The notes: generated by a model from the sequence alone, not told the origin. Shown: positions 7,922-17,608, numbered from the stretch's first letter. The stretch: DNA of 64,000 nt from Aldehydirespirator sp965220345 (GCA_965220345.1 OZ244822.1:248001-312000); one strand, 5' to 3'. Translations and numbers: made by a program.

Positions 7922-10061
7922 CGACTTTCACGGGAGTTCTACGCCTGTAAAGCTGGCTCAACTTTGCGCCCAACTGCTGCACCTGTTTGCGCTGAAATCC
8001 GTCAATGCCCTCATTGTTGTAGACCGCAGTTGCGATCAAAAAGAACCCGGCCACATAAGCGGTGTAAGGCCCCACATCAATGATCCATTCGTTGGTGACA
8101 ACAATGCCGATGCCTTCTGAGAACAACGTTCCTGCGGTGATGGCTCCACCGACGGTGCTGATACCACCAAGGTAAGCGAAGGCCAGCAAAGTCAAAGACG
8201 CGAAGATCCCGAATGAATTACCACCAAAAGTTCCGAGGTTGAAAGCGATCAACGTTCCACCGAGAGCGGCAAAGAAGCTAGATATAGCGAAAGCCGAGAG
8301 CTTGATAGCGGCCACGTTCACTCCGGCCGCGGCTGCAGCCCGCTCGTTGGCCCGCACGGCCAGCATCTGCTCACCGAGACGTGACCGACGCAAACGCATT
8401 ACCAAGAGACAGCACACCGCAGTCACGAACAAGAGCACTAACCCGTAACCGCCGGTAGGGACTTTGCCGTCGCCGAGGAAGAAATCGCTGTTGGGGCCGA
8501 ACTCAATGCCGAAGATGGCTGGCGTTCCTGCTGTTTTGGTGCCGCGATCGAGACCGAACCATCCGGGACGCGCAAAGAAAATCTCTGCTATAGCGAGACC
8601 GCTGGCCAGAGTAACGATCGCAAGGCTGGCACCTCGGGTGCGCAGCGAGGGAATAGCCGCTATTAGTCCGAAACCAATGCCTGATGCCACCGCCAACGCA
8701 ACAGCGACCAGCAGCGGCATTTCAGCCTGATTCACGAACGATGCCACTGCGAAAGCGCCGATTCCGGCTAAAGCCATTTGCATAAGCGATATCTGACCTA
8801 CATATCCAGTTACTACCACCAGAGACAGCGCCAGAATCACTCCGATCATTGAGTTCTGCATCCCGTTGCGATATTGGAAAGGCGCGAACACGGTCAGCCA
8901 AAACGCTGCGGCTATCAAGACACCGTAAGCAATGACACGTCCTCGGGTGATGCGAGGCGAATACGCGTCGGGTAATCGCTCCACGGTAAGCGCCCCACGC
9001 GACGGCAGCGACTCGCCGCGAATCACCATGGCCAATGCGATCACCAGAAACGGCAATGCTCTGCGGATGCCAATGTCGGGGATCCAATCCCATTCAAGCT
9101 CAAGACGAAACAGTTGCTGGTCAACGATGCCGAGTCCGAAACCCGCAATTGCTGCAATCACGAAAGATGACATTCTGCCTAGCAGCGCCGCCCCGAGCGA
9201 AGAAATCAGCAGCACCGTAAAGAAGTTGGGGGTCACTCCAGTGATGGGAGACACCAAGATGCCAACTAGCCCGGCCAGCACTGAAGCCAGCACCCAATTA
9301 ACTCCAGCAGCGAAATCCGCGTTGAAGCCAAGCAACGTAGCGAAGCGTTCGTTCTCGGCACCGGCGCGTGTAGCGATACCGAAGCGGGTGTAACGAAACA
9401 GCATCCACAGCCCAGCGGTAATGACTACCACCGTTCCTAGAACCCAAAGGCGGTCCTGCCCTACACGAGCGCCAAAAACCTCGACTGGATCATTCGGGAA
9501 GATCGGCTCAGCGGCTTTGGCTCTAGCACCAAAGCGAAGCACCACTGCTGCTTGGAGGAACAACATGATGCCCAGCGAGGCGATCACCTTGGCCAGCACT
9601 GGGGCGTAACGCAAGGGACGAAATATTGCAAAATGAGCAACCAGACCGAGAGCGGCAGCGGTCACCAAAGCGATCAGCAAAGCCGGAATCCTGCCCATTG
9701 AGTCACCCATGCTGATGAAGGTTGGGAAGTCAAATATTTCGATGCCTGCGATGCCTTCTATTGGTGCCAGCGGGTTGGGCAGCGGCGGCACTGGGTATTG
9801 TCCGTCGCTCACTAGTGAGACATACACATAGGTCACATAAGTAGCGACAGCACCGTGGCCGAAGTTGATGACCCCCGAAGCCCGGAAAGCCACCACCAAC
9901 CCGATGGATAAAGCCGCAATGATGGCCCCCGAACCCAGCCCGAAAAGCACCGGGTCAAAGAAAGTCTCACGGCTCAGCAACGCAGCGGCGATCCATGCGA
10001 CCACCAGCGCGGCTAACCCGACAGCGCCAACCCGTTCGGCTGGAGACAGTCTGGCGATCAC
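7914..10061 (-). CDS. Fused LivH-LivM permease of a branched-chain amino acid-type ABC transporter
   Basis: A 715-residue integral membrane protein. The first half (to about residue 320) is LivH-like, with 'IIAALSIGLVVAFRASGVINFGHGA' near 45 and 'TRFGIATRAGAENERFATLLG' near 225. The second half, from about 370, is LivM-like, with 'LSLVVVTGYVGQISLMQMAL' near 405, 'RTRGASLAIVTLASGLAIA' near 470 and 'RLGEQMLAVRANERAAAAAG' near 565. Both carry the EAA-like coupling loops. About 16-18 hydrophobic segments are visible. Fusion of the two permease subunits is known in actinobacteria. It overlaps livG by 8 nt and follows the binding protein in one operon. Confidence 0.92.
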   Translation of the reverse strand: MIARLSPAERVGAVGLAALVVAWIAAALLSRETFFDPVLFGLGSGAIIAALSIGLVVAFRASGVINFGHGAVATYVTYVYVSLVSDGQYPVPPLPNPLAPIEGIAGIEIFDFPTFISMGDSMGRIPALLIALVTAAALGLVAHFAIFRPLRYAPVLAKVIASLGIMLFLQAAVVLRFGARAKAAEPIFPNDPVEVFGARVGQDRLWVLGTVVVITAGLWMLFRYTRFGIATRAGAENERFATLLGFNADFAAGVNWVLASVLAGLVGILVSPITGVTPNFFTVLLISSLGAALLGRMSSFVIAAIAGFGLGIVDQQLFRLELEWDWIPDIGIRRALPFLVIALAMVIRGESLPSRGALTVERLPDAYSPRITRGRVIAYGVLIAAAFWLTVFAPFQYRNGMQNSMIGVILALSLVVVTGYVGQISLMQMALAGIGAFAVASFVNQAEMPLLVAVALAVASGIGFGLIAAIPSLRTRGASLAIVTLASGLAIAEIFFARPGWFGLDRGTKTAGTPAIFGIEFGPNSDFFLGDGKVPTGGYGLVLLFVTAVCCLLVMRLRRSRLGEQMLAVRANERAAAAAGVNVAAIKLSAFAISSFFAALGGTLIAFNLGTFGGNSFGIFASLTLLAFAYLGGISTVGGAITAGTLFSEGIGIVVTNEWIIDVGPYTAYVAGFFLIATAVYNNEGIDGFQRKQVQQLGAKLSQLYRRRTPVKVDA

Positions 10062-10175
10062 GACTCCCCCTGTGAAGTAGAGCCTAACCGTAGACCTCTT
10101 TGAGGCCAGTCAGGCTCTGCTCAGGTGTGTTTCGATTACGGTTCAGCTTCGGGCCGCAGCGTTTTCTCAGCAGGT

Positions 10176-11600
10176 TCAGCCCTCAAGCAAGAAGTTGAGC
10201 TGCGAGAAGTCCAAGAACGTGAAGCCGTCGGGGCCGGTCAGTTCCCCGTCCACGACTGTCGCCATAAGCGGCGATGTATTACACGCACCGAACCATGGCT
10301 CGGGCCCAGGGCAACTCACTGAAGGCATGCCCGGGATGTCATCACGGGAATAGCTGCTAAGCGCTGTCAGCACTGATTCGGCGGTGGCATCCGTGCCGCC
10401 ACCTTCAATGAGAATGTCTCTAGCGATGAACACCTGCCCGAGCGCCCAACCAGCGAGGCCAGCGGTCTGAACATCAGCACTGCCATAGGTGTCAAGGATC
10501 CGCTTGATCTCAGCGATCTCGTCACCGCCGTCAACAGTTGGTGCCGAAGACACGATGGGAACTCCCCATCCGTCAAGAGCACCAGACTGAACCACATCTA
10601 AACCGGCACACAGATCATTAGCGAACAGGTGCCCCTCATAACCAACGGTCGCCACTGCGTTAGCGGCTGCGGTGCATTGGGCACCGTCGGCCAGCACGAA
10701 CAGCCATCCGTCGTTAGAGGTGTTGGCGGCTGCGACAGGCCCAGTCAAGTCAGGCTCGAAGCCCAAAAGGATGGTCTCGTTAACAGTGATGCCGTTGCTT
10801 TCACCAATGGCAACAAGGGCAGGCTCAAATGGGGCGAGGCTGGGATCGTCAGCCAAGAACAGTGACATCGTGGAGACATCACGTCGGTCGCTGGCGAACA
10901 CAAAGAAAACTTGAGCCAGACCCGGTAGGCCTGGGTCAAAGTTGTAGAGGTTGGGTATGAGATAGTCGATGAAGTCGTTGCCTAGGCCAAGATTGGCTTT
11001 GCCTGCCTCAGCAAGGAGAGCGCCCGAGGAAACGCTGTTGGATCCGAAACCGCCGTTGATCACCACATTGATATTGTCATCGTTGACGAACTGGTTGGCG
11101 CAAGCGATGTGGGACTCCACAGCGTCACCAGCGCCACACACCGCGAGTTCGATGGGGTGACCGTTGACACCGCCATGCTCGGCGTTGAAATAGTCGACGT
11201 AGGCCTGTGCCACGGCTGGAACCTCAGGGAAAGCCAAAAGTTCTTCAACTTGAGCGATCAAACCGATTCGGACGGGTGCCATCGACTCGTCAGCCATCAT
11301 TGCAGAGTCCTCCATCGGCATCTCGGAGTCGTCCATGGGCTCTTCGGCTGTCTCGTCCATGGGTGTCTCAGCCGATTCCTCCATAGGAGACTCGGGCTCT
11401 TCATCAGGTTCTTCCATAGCATCTGGCCCAGATTCCTCGGCGGGTGCCTCGGGGTCGTCCATGGGCTCTTCGGTTGCTACGGCAGTAGTGGGCGCGGGCA
11501 CAGGCGCAGCATCATCGTCGTCATCACCGCAAGCGGCTGCAACCAAGGCAAGCACAGCTAGCAGCGCGGCCAGCAACCTCCAGTGGACCGTAGTAATCAT
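10176..11600 (-). CDS. Periplasmic-binding-type amino acid receptor lipoprotein (LivK-like)
   Basis: A 474-residue substrate-binding lipoprotein. Residues 1-24 form a signal peptide with a lipobox ending at Cys24 (LVAAAC). An Asp run follows, then a 60-residue acidic, Met-rich linker of imperfect units such as 'EEPMDDPEAP' and 'MEESAETPMDETAEEPMDDS'. From about residue 108 (VRIGLIAQVEELLAFPEV) comes a type I periplasmic-binding fold (Peripla_BP_6-like), with 'NDDNINVVINGGFGSNSVSS' typical of amino-acid or amide receptors. A strong AGGAGG lies upstream of the ATG. It is first in the liv operon. The ligand may be a branched-chain amino acid, amide or urea; sequence alone does not decide. Confidence 0.88.
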   Translation of the reverse strand: MITTVHWRLLAALLAVLALVAAACGDDDDDAAPVPAPTTAVATEEPMDDPEAPAEESGPDAMEEPDEEPESPMEESAETPMDETAEEPMDDSEMPMEDSAMMADESMAPVRIGLIAQVEELLAFPEVPAVAQAYVDYFNAEHGGVNGHPIELAVCGAGDAVESHIACANQFVNDDNINVVINGGFGSNSVSSGALLAEAGKANLGLGNDFIDYLIPNLYNFDPGLPGLAQVFFVFASDRRDVSTMSLFLADDPSLAPFEPALVAIGESNGITVNETILLGFEPDLTGPVAAANTSNDGWLFVLADGAQCTAAANAVATVGYEGHLFANDLCAGLDVVQSGALDGWGVPIVSSAPTVDGGDEIAEIKRILDTYGSADVQTAGLAGWALGQVFIARDILIEGGGTDATAESVLTALSSYSRDDIPGMPSVSCPGPEPWFGACNTSPLMATVVDGELTGPDGFTFLDFSQLNFLLEG

Positions 11601-11643
11601 GGTTCAGAACCCTCCTAGTTTGAGCTTGATTCGAGCCTGCGGC

Positions 11644-11659
11644 CAAGCCTTGAGGCTTG
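11644..11659. promoter_or_regulatory. Inverted repeat upstream of the liv operon
   Basis: CAAGCC - TTGA - GGCTTG, a perfect 6-bp arm palindrome 44 nt upstream of the binding-protein start. It may be an operator for the divergent Lrp protein or a leader hairpin. Confidence 0.35.
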
Positions 11660-11735
11660 ATGATCTACAATACCCTCATTAATATCCTTACTATCACATA
11701 TACAGGCAAATCGACATGATAAGCACCAGTTTTAG

Positions 11736-11765
11736 TTGTATAAGCCAATGATTTTCGCAGATAAT
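11736..11765 (+). promoter_or_regulatory. Candidate sigma-70 promoter for the Lrp-type gene
   Basis: TTGTAT (11736-11741), an 18-nt spacer and GATAAT (11760-11765) lie in the AT-rich stretch between the divergent liv operon and the lrp gene. Confidence 0.3.
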
Positions 11766-11858
11766 ATGCTAAGAAGCTTTAACTGCCTGCGCTTTTTGAC
11801 TGCAACCTTCAGGCTGGCGGCCCAGGCGTGAGATGCTCCAAGAGACGCTCTCCTCAGT

Positions 11859-12827
11859 GTGCCTCATAGGTGCGCGTTGGCCTACGATCATGCCACTGTG
11901 CTCAACATTGACGACACCGACCGCGCCCTGATTGACGCGCTAGTAAGCGACGGGCGAGCCAGCTACACCGCTCTAGCGCGCAATATCGGCATGTCACAGG
12001 CAGCTGTGAAAGCGCGCATCACTCGGCTGCTCGAAAATGGCATCATCCACATTTCTGGACGAGTCGACCCGCGCGCTCTGGGATACGGCGAGTTCGCTTT
12101 CTGTCTGATTGATGTGACGGGTCCGGTGACACCAGTGGCGGACCAGTTGTCTGAGATGGACGAGGCCGCTTTCGTGCTGGTCCTTGCTGGCACATGCGGG
12201 CTGTTCGTTGAGTTCCGAGCGAACGATGCCACTCATCTTGACGATGCTCTTGAACGGGCACGTTCACACAGAGGAGTCCGTGGGATCGATGCCTGCTCGC
12301 TGGTGATATACGCTAAACAGGACTGGTCGCATTCAGGTCATCAACCACCTGCTGAAGCGAGTCCCCGACTTGATGCCGACAAACGCGCTGTTGACGCTAT
12401 AGACGTTGCGCTACTTGAGTGCTTGGCCACTGACGGCCGTGCCAGCTTTGCGGAACTGTCCACGGTGGCGGGTCTATCTCATGCAGCAACACGCGAGCGG
12501 GTTCTGGCCTTGATGGACGCGGGTGTCGTGACGGTTCAAACCATTGTGAGTCCTGGCGTGCTCGGCATCAAGGGGTATGCAGGTTTGATGATTGAGGTGG
12601 ACGGCCCGGCCAAGCCTGTAGCAGAAACGATCGCGGCAATAGAAGAGACAACTCTTGTGGCCGTTGTCCGTGGGCGATTCGATCTGATCGTTGAGGCCAG
12701 CTACACCGACGAGAACCATCTGGCCGAGTTGCTTGACCGTGTGCGTTGCGTAGCAGGCGTGCATCAAGTTGAGTCGTTCGTCTACCTAGTGGAAGTCAAG
12801 GAGTCAATGGCTGCTGGTCTCAGTTAG
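11859..12827 (+). CDS. Two-module Lrp/AsnC-family transcriptional regulator
   Basis: A 322-residue protein made of two complete Lrp/AsnC modules in tandem, about twice the usual 150 residues. Module 1: HTH_AsnC at about residues 17-65 (DDTDRALIDALVSDGRASYT, then ALARNIGMSQAAVKARITRL) and a ligand-binding half to about 150. Module 2: HTH at about 185-235 (DVALLECLATDGRASFAELS...HAATRERVLALMDAGVV) and its sensor half to the end. The GTG at 11859 gives this length; a second GTG at 11898 would start right before the first HTH. It is divergent from the liv operon, so an amino-acid-responsive regulator of that transporter is the natural guess (inference). Confidence 0.87.
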   Translation: MPHRCALAYDHATVLNIDDTDRALIDALVSDGRASYTALARNIGMSQAAVKARITRLLENGIIHISGRVDPRALGYGEFAFCLIDVTGPVTPVADQLSEMDEAAFVLVLAGTCGLFVEFRANDATHLDDALERARSHRGVRGIDACSLVIYAKQDWSHSGHQPPAEASPRLDADKRAVDAIDVALLECLATDGRASFAELSTVAGLSHAATRERVLALMDAGVVTVQTIVSPGVLGIKGYAGLMIEVDGPAKPVAETIAAIEETTLVAVVRGRFDLIVEASYTDENHLAELLDRVRCVAGVHQVESFVYLVEVKESMAAGLS

Positions 12828-12833
12828 GCTACA

Positions 12834-12844
12834 CCCCCCCCCCC
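12834..12844. repeat. C11 homopolymer between convergent genes
   Basis: Eleven consecutive C, 7 nt after the lrp stop and about 100 nt from the 3' end of the convergent SDR gene. No gene in 12828-12947. Confidence 0.9.
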
Positions 12845-12947
12845 GCAACGCACATCTGTCGCTCGCTTGAGTGCTCTCTAAGGCTTTCTGCCCCAGTTGC
12901 TCATCTCCATTTGCTCGTCTTCAGTTGTTTATCTATAAAGCGCTGAT

Positions 12948-13820
12948 TCAAGGCAGCAGGCCTCCGTCGACAGGCAAAAGAGCCCCGTTGATGTAGGAAG
13001 CCGCTGGCGATGCCAGAAAAGTCACAAGTTGAGCCACCTCGTCAGGTGCCCCCCAGCGCTTCATCGGCACTTCAGCCGCCATCATTGAAGCAGCCTCGTC
13101 ATCGCTGACTCCAACTAGATCAGCAACAAAGCGACTATGCGCTTGAGTCATCTGCGTGTTGATCAGACCGGGGCACACCCCCACACAGCGGATCCCGTCA
13201 CGACCGTGCTCCTTGGCGATCAGTTTGGTCATAGCAACAAGCCCGAACTTGGTGACGTTGTAAGCCCCGTAGCCAGTTTCTGCGGTCAGCCCCGCAATCG
13301 ACACGTTGTTGATGATCACGCCGCGTCCGACGGCAATCATGTGACGAAGCGCCAGCAAAGACATGCGTCGTGATCCCATCACGTTGACCTGCCAGGACAG
13401 GTTCCACTGATCCTCGGTCTGCTCTAACAACCGTCCCACACCAGTGGTAGCTCCCGCATTGTTGAACAGAATGTCCAGAGACCCCAGTTCATCCATCAAG
13501 CGCTGAACCACCATCTCGGCCTCAGCCTGAATAGTGACATCAAGCGGAACAGCAAAGCTCCTAACTCCGAACTGCTCACGCAGTTCAGCAGCCAGCTCCT
13601 CCAACATGGACATGTCGTCCCCGAGGCCGTGCGTCTCATTTTGACGCAGCTCTGGTCGGTCACGGGCCAAGTCGGTGACCACGACATCGGCACCAGCCTC
13701 GGCCAAACGTCGCGCGGTCGCCTCGCCGATCCCACTGCGACGGCCAGCACCCGTCACAAGCGCTACCCGACCTGCCAAAGGCTTGCTCAAGCTGCCGTCC
13801 CTTTCTGCCGCGGATTTCAC
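12948..13820 (-). CDS. Short-chain dehydrogenase/reductase
   Basis: A 290-residue classical SDR. The cofactor motif is 'TGAGRRSGIGEATARRLAEAG' near residues 24-44, an extended TGxxx(xx)GIG. Then come 'NNAG' near 119, catalytic Ser in 'INNVSIAGL' near 172, and the Tyr-Lys pair in 'YGAYNVTKFG' near 185. The C-terminal 'SPAASYINGALLPVDGGLLP' is typical of the FabG-like group. An insert at 55-70 (DRPELRQNETHGLGDDM) is longer than usual. GTG start. It is divergent from the E1/E2 genes. Substrate unknown; an alcohol or 3-oxoacyl substrate is plausible. Confidence 0.88.
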   Translation of the reverse strand: MKSAAERDGSLSKPLAGRVALVTGAGRRSGIGEATARRLAEAGADVVVTDLARDRPELRQNETHGLGDDMSMLEELAAELREQFGVRSFAVPLDVTIQAEAEMVVQRLMDELGSLDILFNNAGATTGVGRLLEQTEDQWNLSWQVNVMGSRRMSLLALRHMIAVGRGVIINNVSIAGLTAETGYGAYNVTKFGLVAMTKLIAKEHGRDGIRCVGVCPGLINTQMTQAHSRFVADLVGVSDDEAASMMAAEVPMKRWGAPDEVAQLVTFLASPAASYINGALLPVDGGLLP

Positions 13821-13900
13821 GATCAGAGTATCTAGCTCAGTCTAGTCAGAGCTTGACGTAGCGCTTGACTTGCCATTTATTCAAAATCTAAGACAAATGA

Positions 13901-13930
13901 TTGTTCAAGATATGAAATCACTGGTATTTA
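13901..13930 (+). promoter_or_regulatory. Candidate promoter for the E1/E2 operon
   Basis: TTGTTC (13901-13906), 18-nt spacer, TATTTA (13925-13930) in AT-rich DNA between the divergent SDR and E1 genes. The match is moderate. Confidence 0.25.
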
Positions 13931-13980
13931 AAGTAATCTGCAAGCTTTCCTAAAGTAGAGTAGTCTCATGGCTGTTCCAT

Positions 13981-14033
13981 CAGGATTAATGCGTCAGAAT
14001 TAATGCGTCAGGATTAATGAAGGATTAATGAAG
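13981..14033. repeat. Direct repeats of 'ggattaatg' in front of the E1 gene
   Basis: The core 'gaattaatg'/'ggattaatg' occurs four times, the first copies with 'cgtca' tails, the later ones with 'aa', ending about 17 nt before the E1 start. Slippage here would change the leader length. Confidence 0.7.
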
Positions 14034-14049
14034 GGTCGGTGACAAGCTG

Positions 14050-16176
14050 ATGAAGAGCACGCCGCTGCGTCAGATCCTTGACCCGGCAGGAGAGTTCGTA
14101 GGGACTGTGCCCGATCTTGACGACAGTCGTCTGCTTGAGATTTTTAGACTGTTGCTCACTACCCGGATGACAGACGAGAAACTACTGAATCTGCAGCGTC
14201 AAGGACGACTTCCAGCCTATTACCAGGTCAGCGGCCAAGAAGCTCATGTAGGTGCAGCGCTAGCGCTAGAGCAGCACGACTGGCTTTTCACCGCCTATCG
14301 AGAACTGGGAATGTGGCTGGCCCGAGGCATGAGCCCCATCAGCGCTCTCGGTCTTTGGATGGGCGTGCCAGACGATCACGATCTCTGGGATGTGCATCGC
14401 CACCGGGTGACCCGACTCAACGCCACTATCGGCACGCATCTGCCTCACGCGGTCGGTTTCGGCTACGCGCAACGCCTGCAAGGACATGACACGGTGTGCA
14501 TGGTCGTGTTCGGCGATGGCGCCACCTCGGAATCCGACTTTCACGCAGCCATGAACTTCGCTGGGGTTTGGAAAACCCCCACCGTGTTTTTGTGCCAGAA
14601 CAATCAGGTAGCTCAATCAACCACTATCGACAAGCAGACCGCAGCAGAAACCCTGGCCGCCAAAGCCGATGGGTACGGGTTTAACGGAGTGCTGGTCGAC
14701 GGTATGGATCCCTTGGCTGTCTTTGAGGCATCCCGAGATGCGGTTGGACGAGCTCGAGATGGTGGTGGCCCGACCCTCATTGAGATGCTCACTTACCGCT
14801 TCGCCCCTCACTCCACCTATGACGGGATGCCGGTCTATCGCACCAGCGAAGAAGAAGCCGTGTGGCGCAAGAGAGATCCCGTTACGCGTATGCGTTCCTT
14901 GCTTGTGAATAAAGGTCTTTGGGAAACAGACCAAGAAGAAGTCATGCGTGCTGAGGTCTCGGCCGAACTGGAAGCTTTTGTTGAGCAGCTCGAAAAACGT
15001 CACAGTGTGGCGCGCGATTACTCGCCTCTCCAGTTGTTCGCGCGGGTACCCGCTTCGCTCGCAGAACAACTCAACACCGAGCAGCGGGACCTCGGCGAAC
15101 CGATCACTGCACTGGAGCCTCATGGGACTTGGAACGCCACACCCTCAGCACTCGGCGCGCCCTCGGCACTCGGCGAGCCCTCGGCATCCACAGGCGAAAT
15201 CCGACGACTCGACATGACCGAGGCACTCAACCTGACACTGCACACGGCGTTTGACCGCAACCCGTCGCTAGTAACTCTCGGCGAAGATGTCGGTTTGGAG
15301 GGTGGAGTGTTCCGGATCACCGAAGGCATGTATGAACGCTTCGGTGCCGGCCGTGTTATTGACACGCCCTTGTGCGAGACCGGCATTATGGGCACCGCAG
15401 TGGGCATGGCCATGGCCGGGCTGCAGCCAGTGGTTGAGATCGAGTTCGCTGGCTTCATCTACCCCGCCTTCGATCAGCTCATCGGTCATGCGGCCCGTAT
15501 CCGCTGGCGCTACCGAAGTCAGATGAACGCGCCGCTAGTGATCCGCATGCCGGTGGGCACCAACCTCAACAATCTTGAGTTCCATACCGACTCCCCCGAA
15601 GCATTCTTTACTCACACGCCCGGGCTAATAGTGGTGTATCCCTCTAACCCTTACGACGCTAAGGGTCTACTTGAGTCGGCGCTGGCAAGCGATGATCCAG
15701 TGGTGTTCTTAGAGCCGATATCTCTTTACCGAGGGTTCAAGCAGGAAGTGCCGGTTGAGCCTTACCAGATCGGATTTGGGCTGGCTTCGGTGGCACGTCA
15801 AGGCACTGACGTAACCGTTGTGTCGTGGGGGCCTCCAGTGCGCCGAACCTTGGAGGCAGCTGAGGCTCTGACCGCTGAAGGTATCTCGGTTGAGGTGATT
15901 GATCTGCGCACCTTGTATCCGTGGGATCGTGAGACTGTGCTTGCAAGCGTGGAGCGGACGGGGCGGCTGGTAGTAGTCCATGAGGCTCAGATGACCAGCG
16001 GGTTCGGGGCTGAGGTGCTCGCGGCTGTGAGCGAACATGGGCTTTATTCGTTGGAGGCACCTCCAGTGCGGGTCGCTCACGCTGACGTGTTCTGGGGCCC
16101 TGCTCAACTTGAGCAATATTCGATGATCACAACTGAACGCATAACTGCGGGCATCCACCGAGTCTTAGAGAACTGA
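14050..16176 (+). CDS. Fused alpha-beta E1 component of a thiamine-dependent 2-oxoacid dehydrogenase
   Basis: A 708-residue protein joining E1 alpha and E1 beta. The alpha part (about 1-350) has the thiamine diphosphate motif from 'GDGATS' at 155-160 to 'NN' at 184-185, and 'TYRFAPHSTYD'. A linker at about 364-382 is made of a repeat (SALGAPSALGEPSAS). The beta part (about 383-708) begins 'IRRLDMTEALNLTLHTAF' and contains 'LGEDVGLEGGVFRITEGMYERFG', 'IDTPLCETGIMGTAVGMAMAG' and 'IRMPVG'. The tetrameric alpha2beta2 type catalyses decarboxylation of pyruvate, acetoin or branched-chain 2-oxoacids and passes the acyl group to E2, whose gene follows 77 nt downstream. 'QVSGQEAHVGAALAL' resembles branched-chain or pyruvate E1. 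No E3 gene is in the window. Confidence 0.92.
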   Translation: MKSTPLRQILDPAGEFVGTVPDLDDSRLLEIFRLLLTTRMTDEKLLNLQRQGRLPAYYQVSGQEAHVGAALALEQHDWLFTAYRELGMWLARGMSPISALGLWMGVPDDHDLWDVHRHRVTRLNATIGTHLPHAVGFGYAQRLQGHDTVCMVVFGDGATSESDFHAAMNFAGVWKTPTVFLCQNNQVAQSTTIDKQTAAETLAAKADGYGFNGVLVDGMDPLAVFEASRDAVGRARDGGGPTLIEMLTYRFAPHSTYDGMPVYRTSEEEAVWRKRDPVTRMRSLLVNKGLWETDQEEVMRAEVSAELEAFVEQLEKRHSVARDYSPLQLFARVPASLAEQLNTEQRDLGEPITALEPHGTWNATPSALGAPSALGEPSASTGEIRRLDMTEALNLTLHTAFDRNPSLVTLGEDVGLEGGVFRITEGMYERFGAGRVIDTPLCETGIMGTAVGMAMAGLQPVVEIEFAGFIYPAFDQLIGHAARIRWRYRSQMNAPLVIRMPVGTNLNNLEFHTDSPEAFFTHTPGLIVVYPSNPYDAKGLLESALASDDPVVFLEPISLYRGFKQEVPVEPYQIGFGLASVARQGTDVTVVSWGPPVRRTLEAAEALTAEGISVEVIDLRTLYPWDRETVLASVERTGRLVVVHEAQMTSGFGAEVLAAVSEHGLYSLEAPPVRVAHADVFWGPAQLEQYSMITTERITAGIHRVLEN

Positions 16177-16253
16177 CATGGCCGAGTTGCCCGAATGCCC
16201 GACCTGCCTGCGGGTCTGCTCAACCGGCGCAGCTCTATCGGTTAAGGGTTGAA

Positions 16254-17597
16254 ATGGTACAAATATTCAATCTGCCCGCTGTGGGAGACACCATGATGGA
16301 GGGCGAGATCGTAGAGTGGCTCGTGGCAGTAGGTGACGCTGTCGAACTTGATCAGCCCATTTGTTCGGTGGAAACCGACAAGTCAGTGGTGGAGATGACC
16401 TCGCCGTACCGGGGCACAATGCTGGCTCTAGGCGGCGAGCCGGGAGACGTAATCGCCGTGGGTGAGGCACTTGTCGTGGTTGGTGAACCCGGCGAAGAGT
16501 TACCGGTGGCTGAGTCTGCTCTTGACGCATCACTTGATGCATCCTCTGGGAACGATGCCTCATCCGTGTCGCTGGCTTCTGCGGATGTAGCACTCGCAGC
16601 CGCCGCCGGTGCTGCTGATGTTGCTGATGCGAACCGAGCAGCCGCTGACGAAACTGTCAAGGTGCTACCCAGAGCGCTACCCAGAGTGCTACCCAAGATC
16701 CGCAAACTGGCCCGTGATCTTGGTGTTGACTTGGCCGCAGTTGCAGGCACCGGGCCGGGAGGGGCGATCAGCGCCGCTGATGTTGAGTCTGCGTCACTTG
16801 TGGCAACCGCTGATGCCATGGGTAGTGCGTCCCCTAGACGCGGCAGCGGGTCTGAAGATGAAGCTGAGGCTGAGATTGAAGCCAAGGCTGGGATTGAAGC
16901 CAAGTCTGGAGATGAAGCTGAGGTTCCTGCACGGCGTGAGCGCCTGTCAGCCACCCGACGCTCCATCGCACGTCACATGAACGAATCCGCACAAATCCCA
17001 CAGTTCACAGCAATGGTGGATACCAACGCAAGCCGACTGCTCACAGCTCGCGCTCAAGTGTCCACTGACTCTAAGTCGCCTGTGCCTCTAGATGCTTTGC
17101 TGGTGAACTTGATGGTGTCGCTGCTGCGAGATCATCCGATTATGAACGCCGCTCTTTACGGCGACGAGATCACATACTTCAACCGTTACGACATCGGCGT
17201 GGCTGTTGACACTGCCGAAGGGTTGATAGTCCCGGTGGTACAAGGTGCCGACAACTTGTCGCTGGCGGAGTTGTCGGCGGAGATTTTGCGTCTGGTTGCT
17301 GCGGTTCGCAACCGCACCGCCGAGCCGCATGAGCTAACGGGTGCCACGTCCACCGTCAACAACATCGGCGCGCTCGGATTGCTCGCTGGCACTCCGCTGC
17401 TGCCTACAGGCACCAGCATGATCGCTGCTTTTGGCATGGCTCGCCCAGTTCTGCAACTAGTCGAAAGTGCCCCCGTTGAAGCGCCGACCATGACCGTCTC
17501 AGCAACTTTCGACCATCGCATCATTGACGGTGGAACTGCTGGCCGTTTCCTCGCCCAGCTAAAAGAAACAATCGAGAACCCGCCCAGCCACAGCTAA
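16254..17597 (+). CDS. Dihydrolipoamide acyltransferase (E2) of the 2-oxoacid dehydrogenase complex
   Basis: A 447-residue E2. The lipoyl domain (1-80) has the lipoylated Lys43 in 'ETDKSVVEM'. An Ala/Asp-rich linker follows, then the peripheral subunit-binding domain at about 140-178 (PKIRKLARDLGVDLAAVAGT...GGAISAADVESA). A second, Glu/Ala-rich linker is repetitive (AEAEIEAKAGIEAKSGDEAE). The catalytic acyltransferase domain runs from about 225 (RRERLSATRRSIARHMNES) to the end, with the active-site motif 'FDHRIIDGG' near 420. The enzyme transfers the acyl group from lipoamide to CoA and forms the core of the complex. It is paired with the fused E1 upstream. The linker also carries a 12-bp repeat (LPRALPRVLPK). 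Confidence 0.93.
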   Translation: MVQIFNLPAVGDTMMEGEIVEWLVAVGDAVELDQPICSVETDKSVVEMTSPYRGTMLALGGEPGDVIAVGEALVVVGEPGEELPVAESALDASLDASSGNDASSVSLASADVALAAAAGAADVADANRAAADETVKVLPRALPRVLPKIRKLARDLGVDLAAVAGTGPGGAISAADVESASLVATADAMGSASPRRGSGSEDEAEAEIEAKAGIEAKSGDEAEVPARRERLSATRRSIARHMNESAQIPQFTAMVDTNASRLLTARAQVSTDSKSPVPLDALLVNLMVSLLRDHPIMNAALYGDEITYFNRYDIGVAVDTAEGLIVPVVQGADNLSLAELSAEILRLVAAVRNRTAEPHELTGATSTVNNIGALGLLAGTPLLPTGTSMIAAFGMARPVLQLVESAPVEAPTMTVSATFDHRIIDGGTAGRFLAQLKETIENPPSHS

Positions 17598-17608
17598 CCC
17601 CTGCCCCT

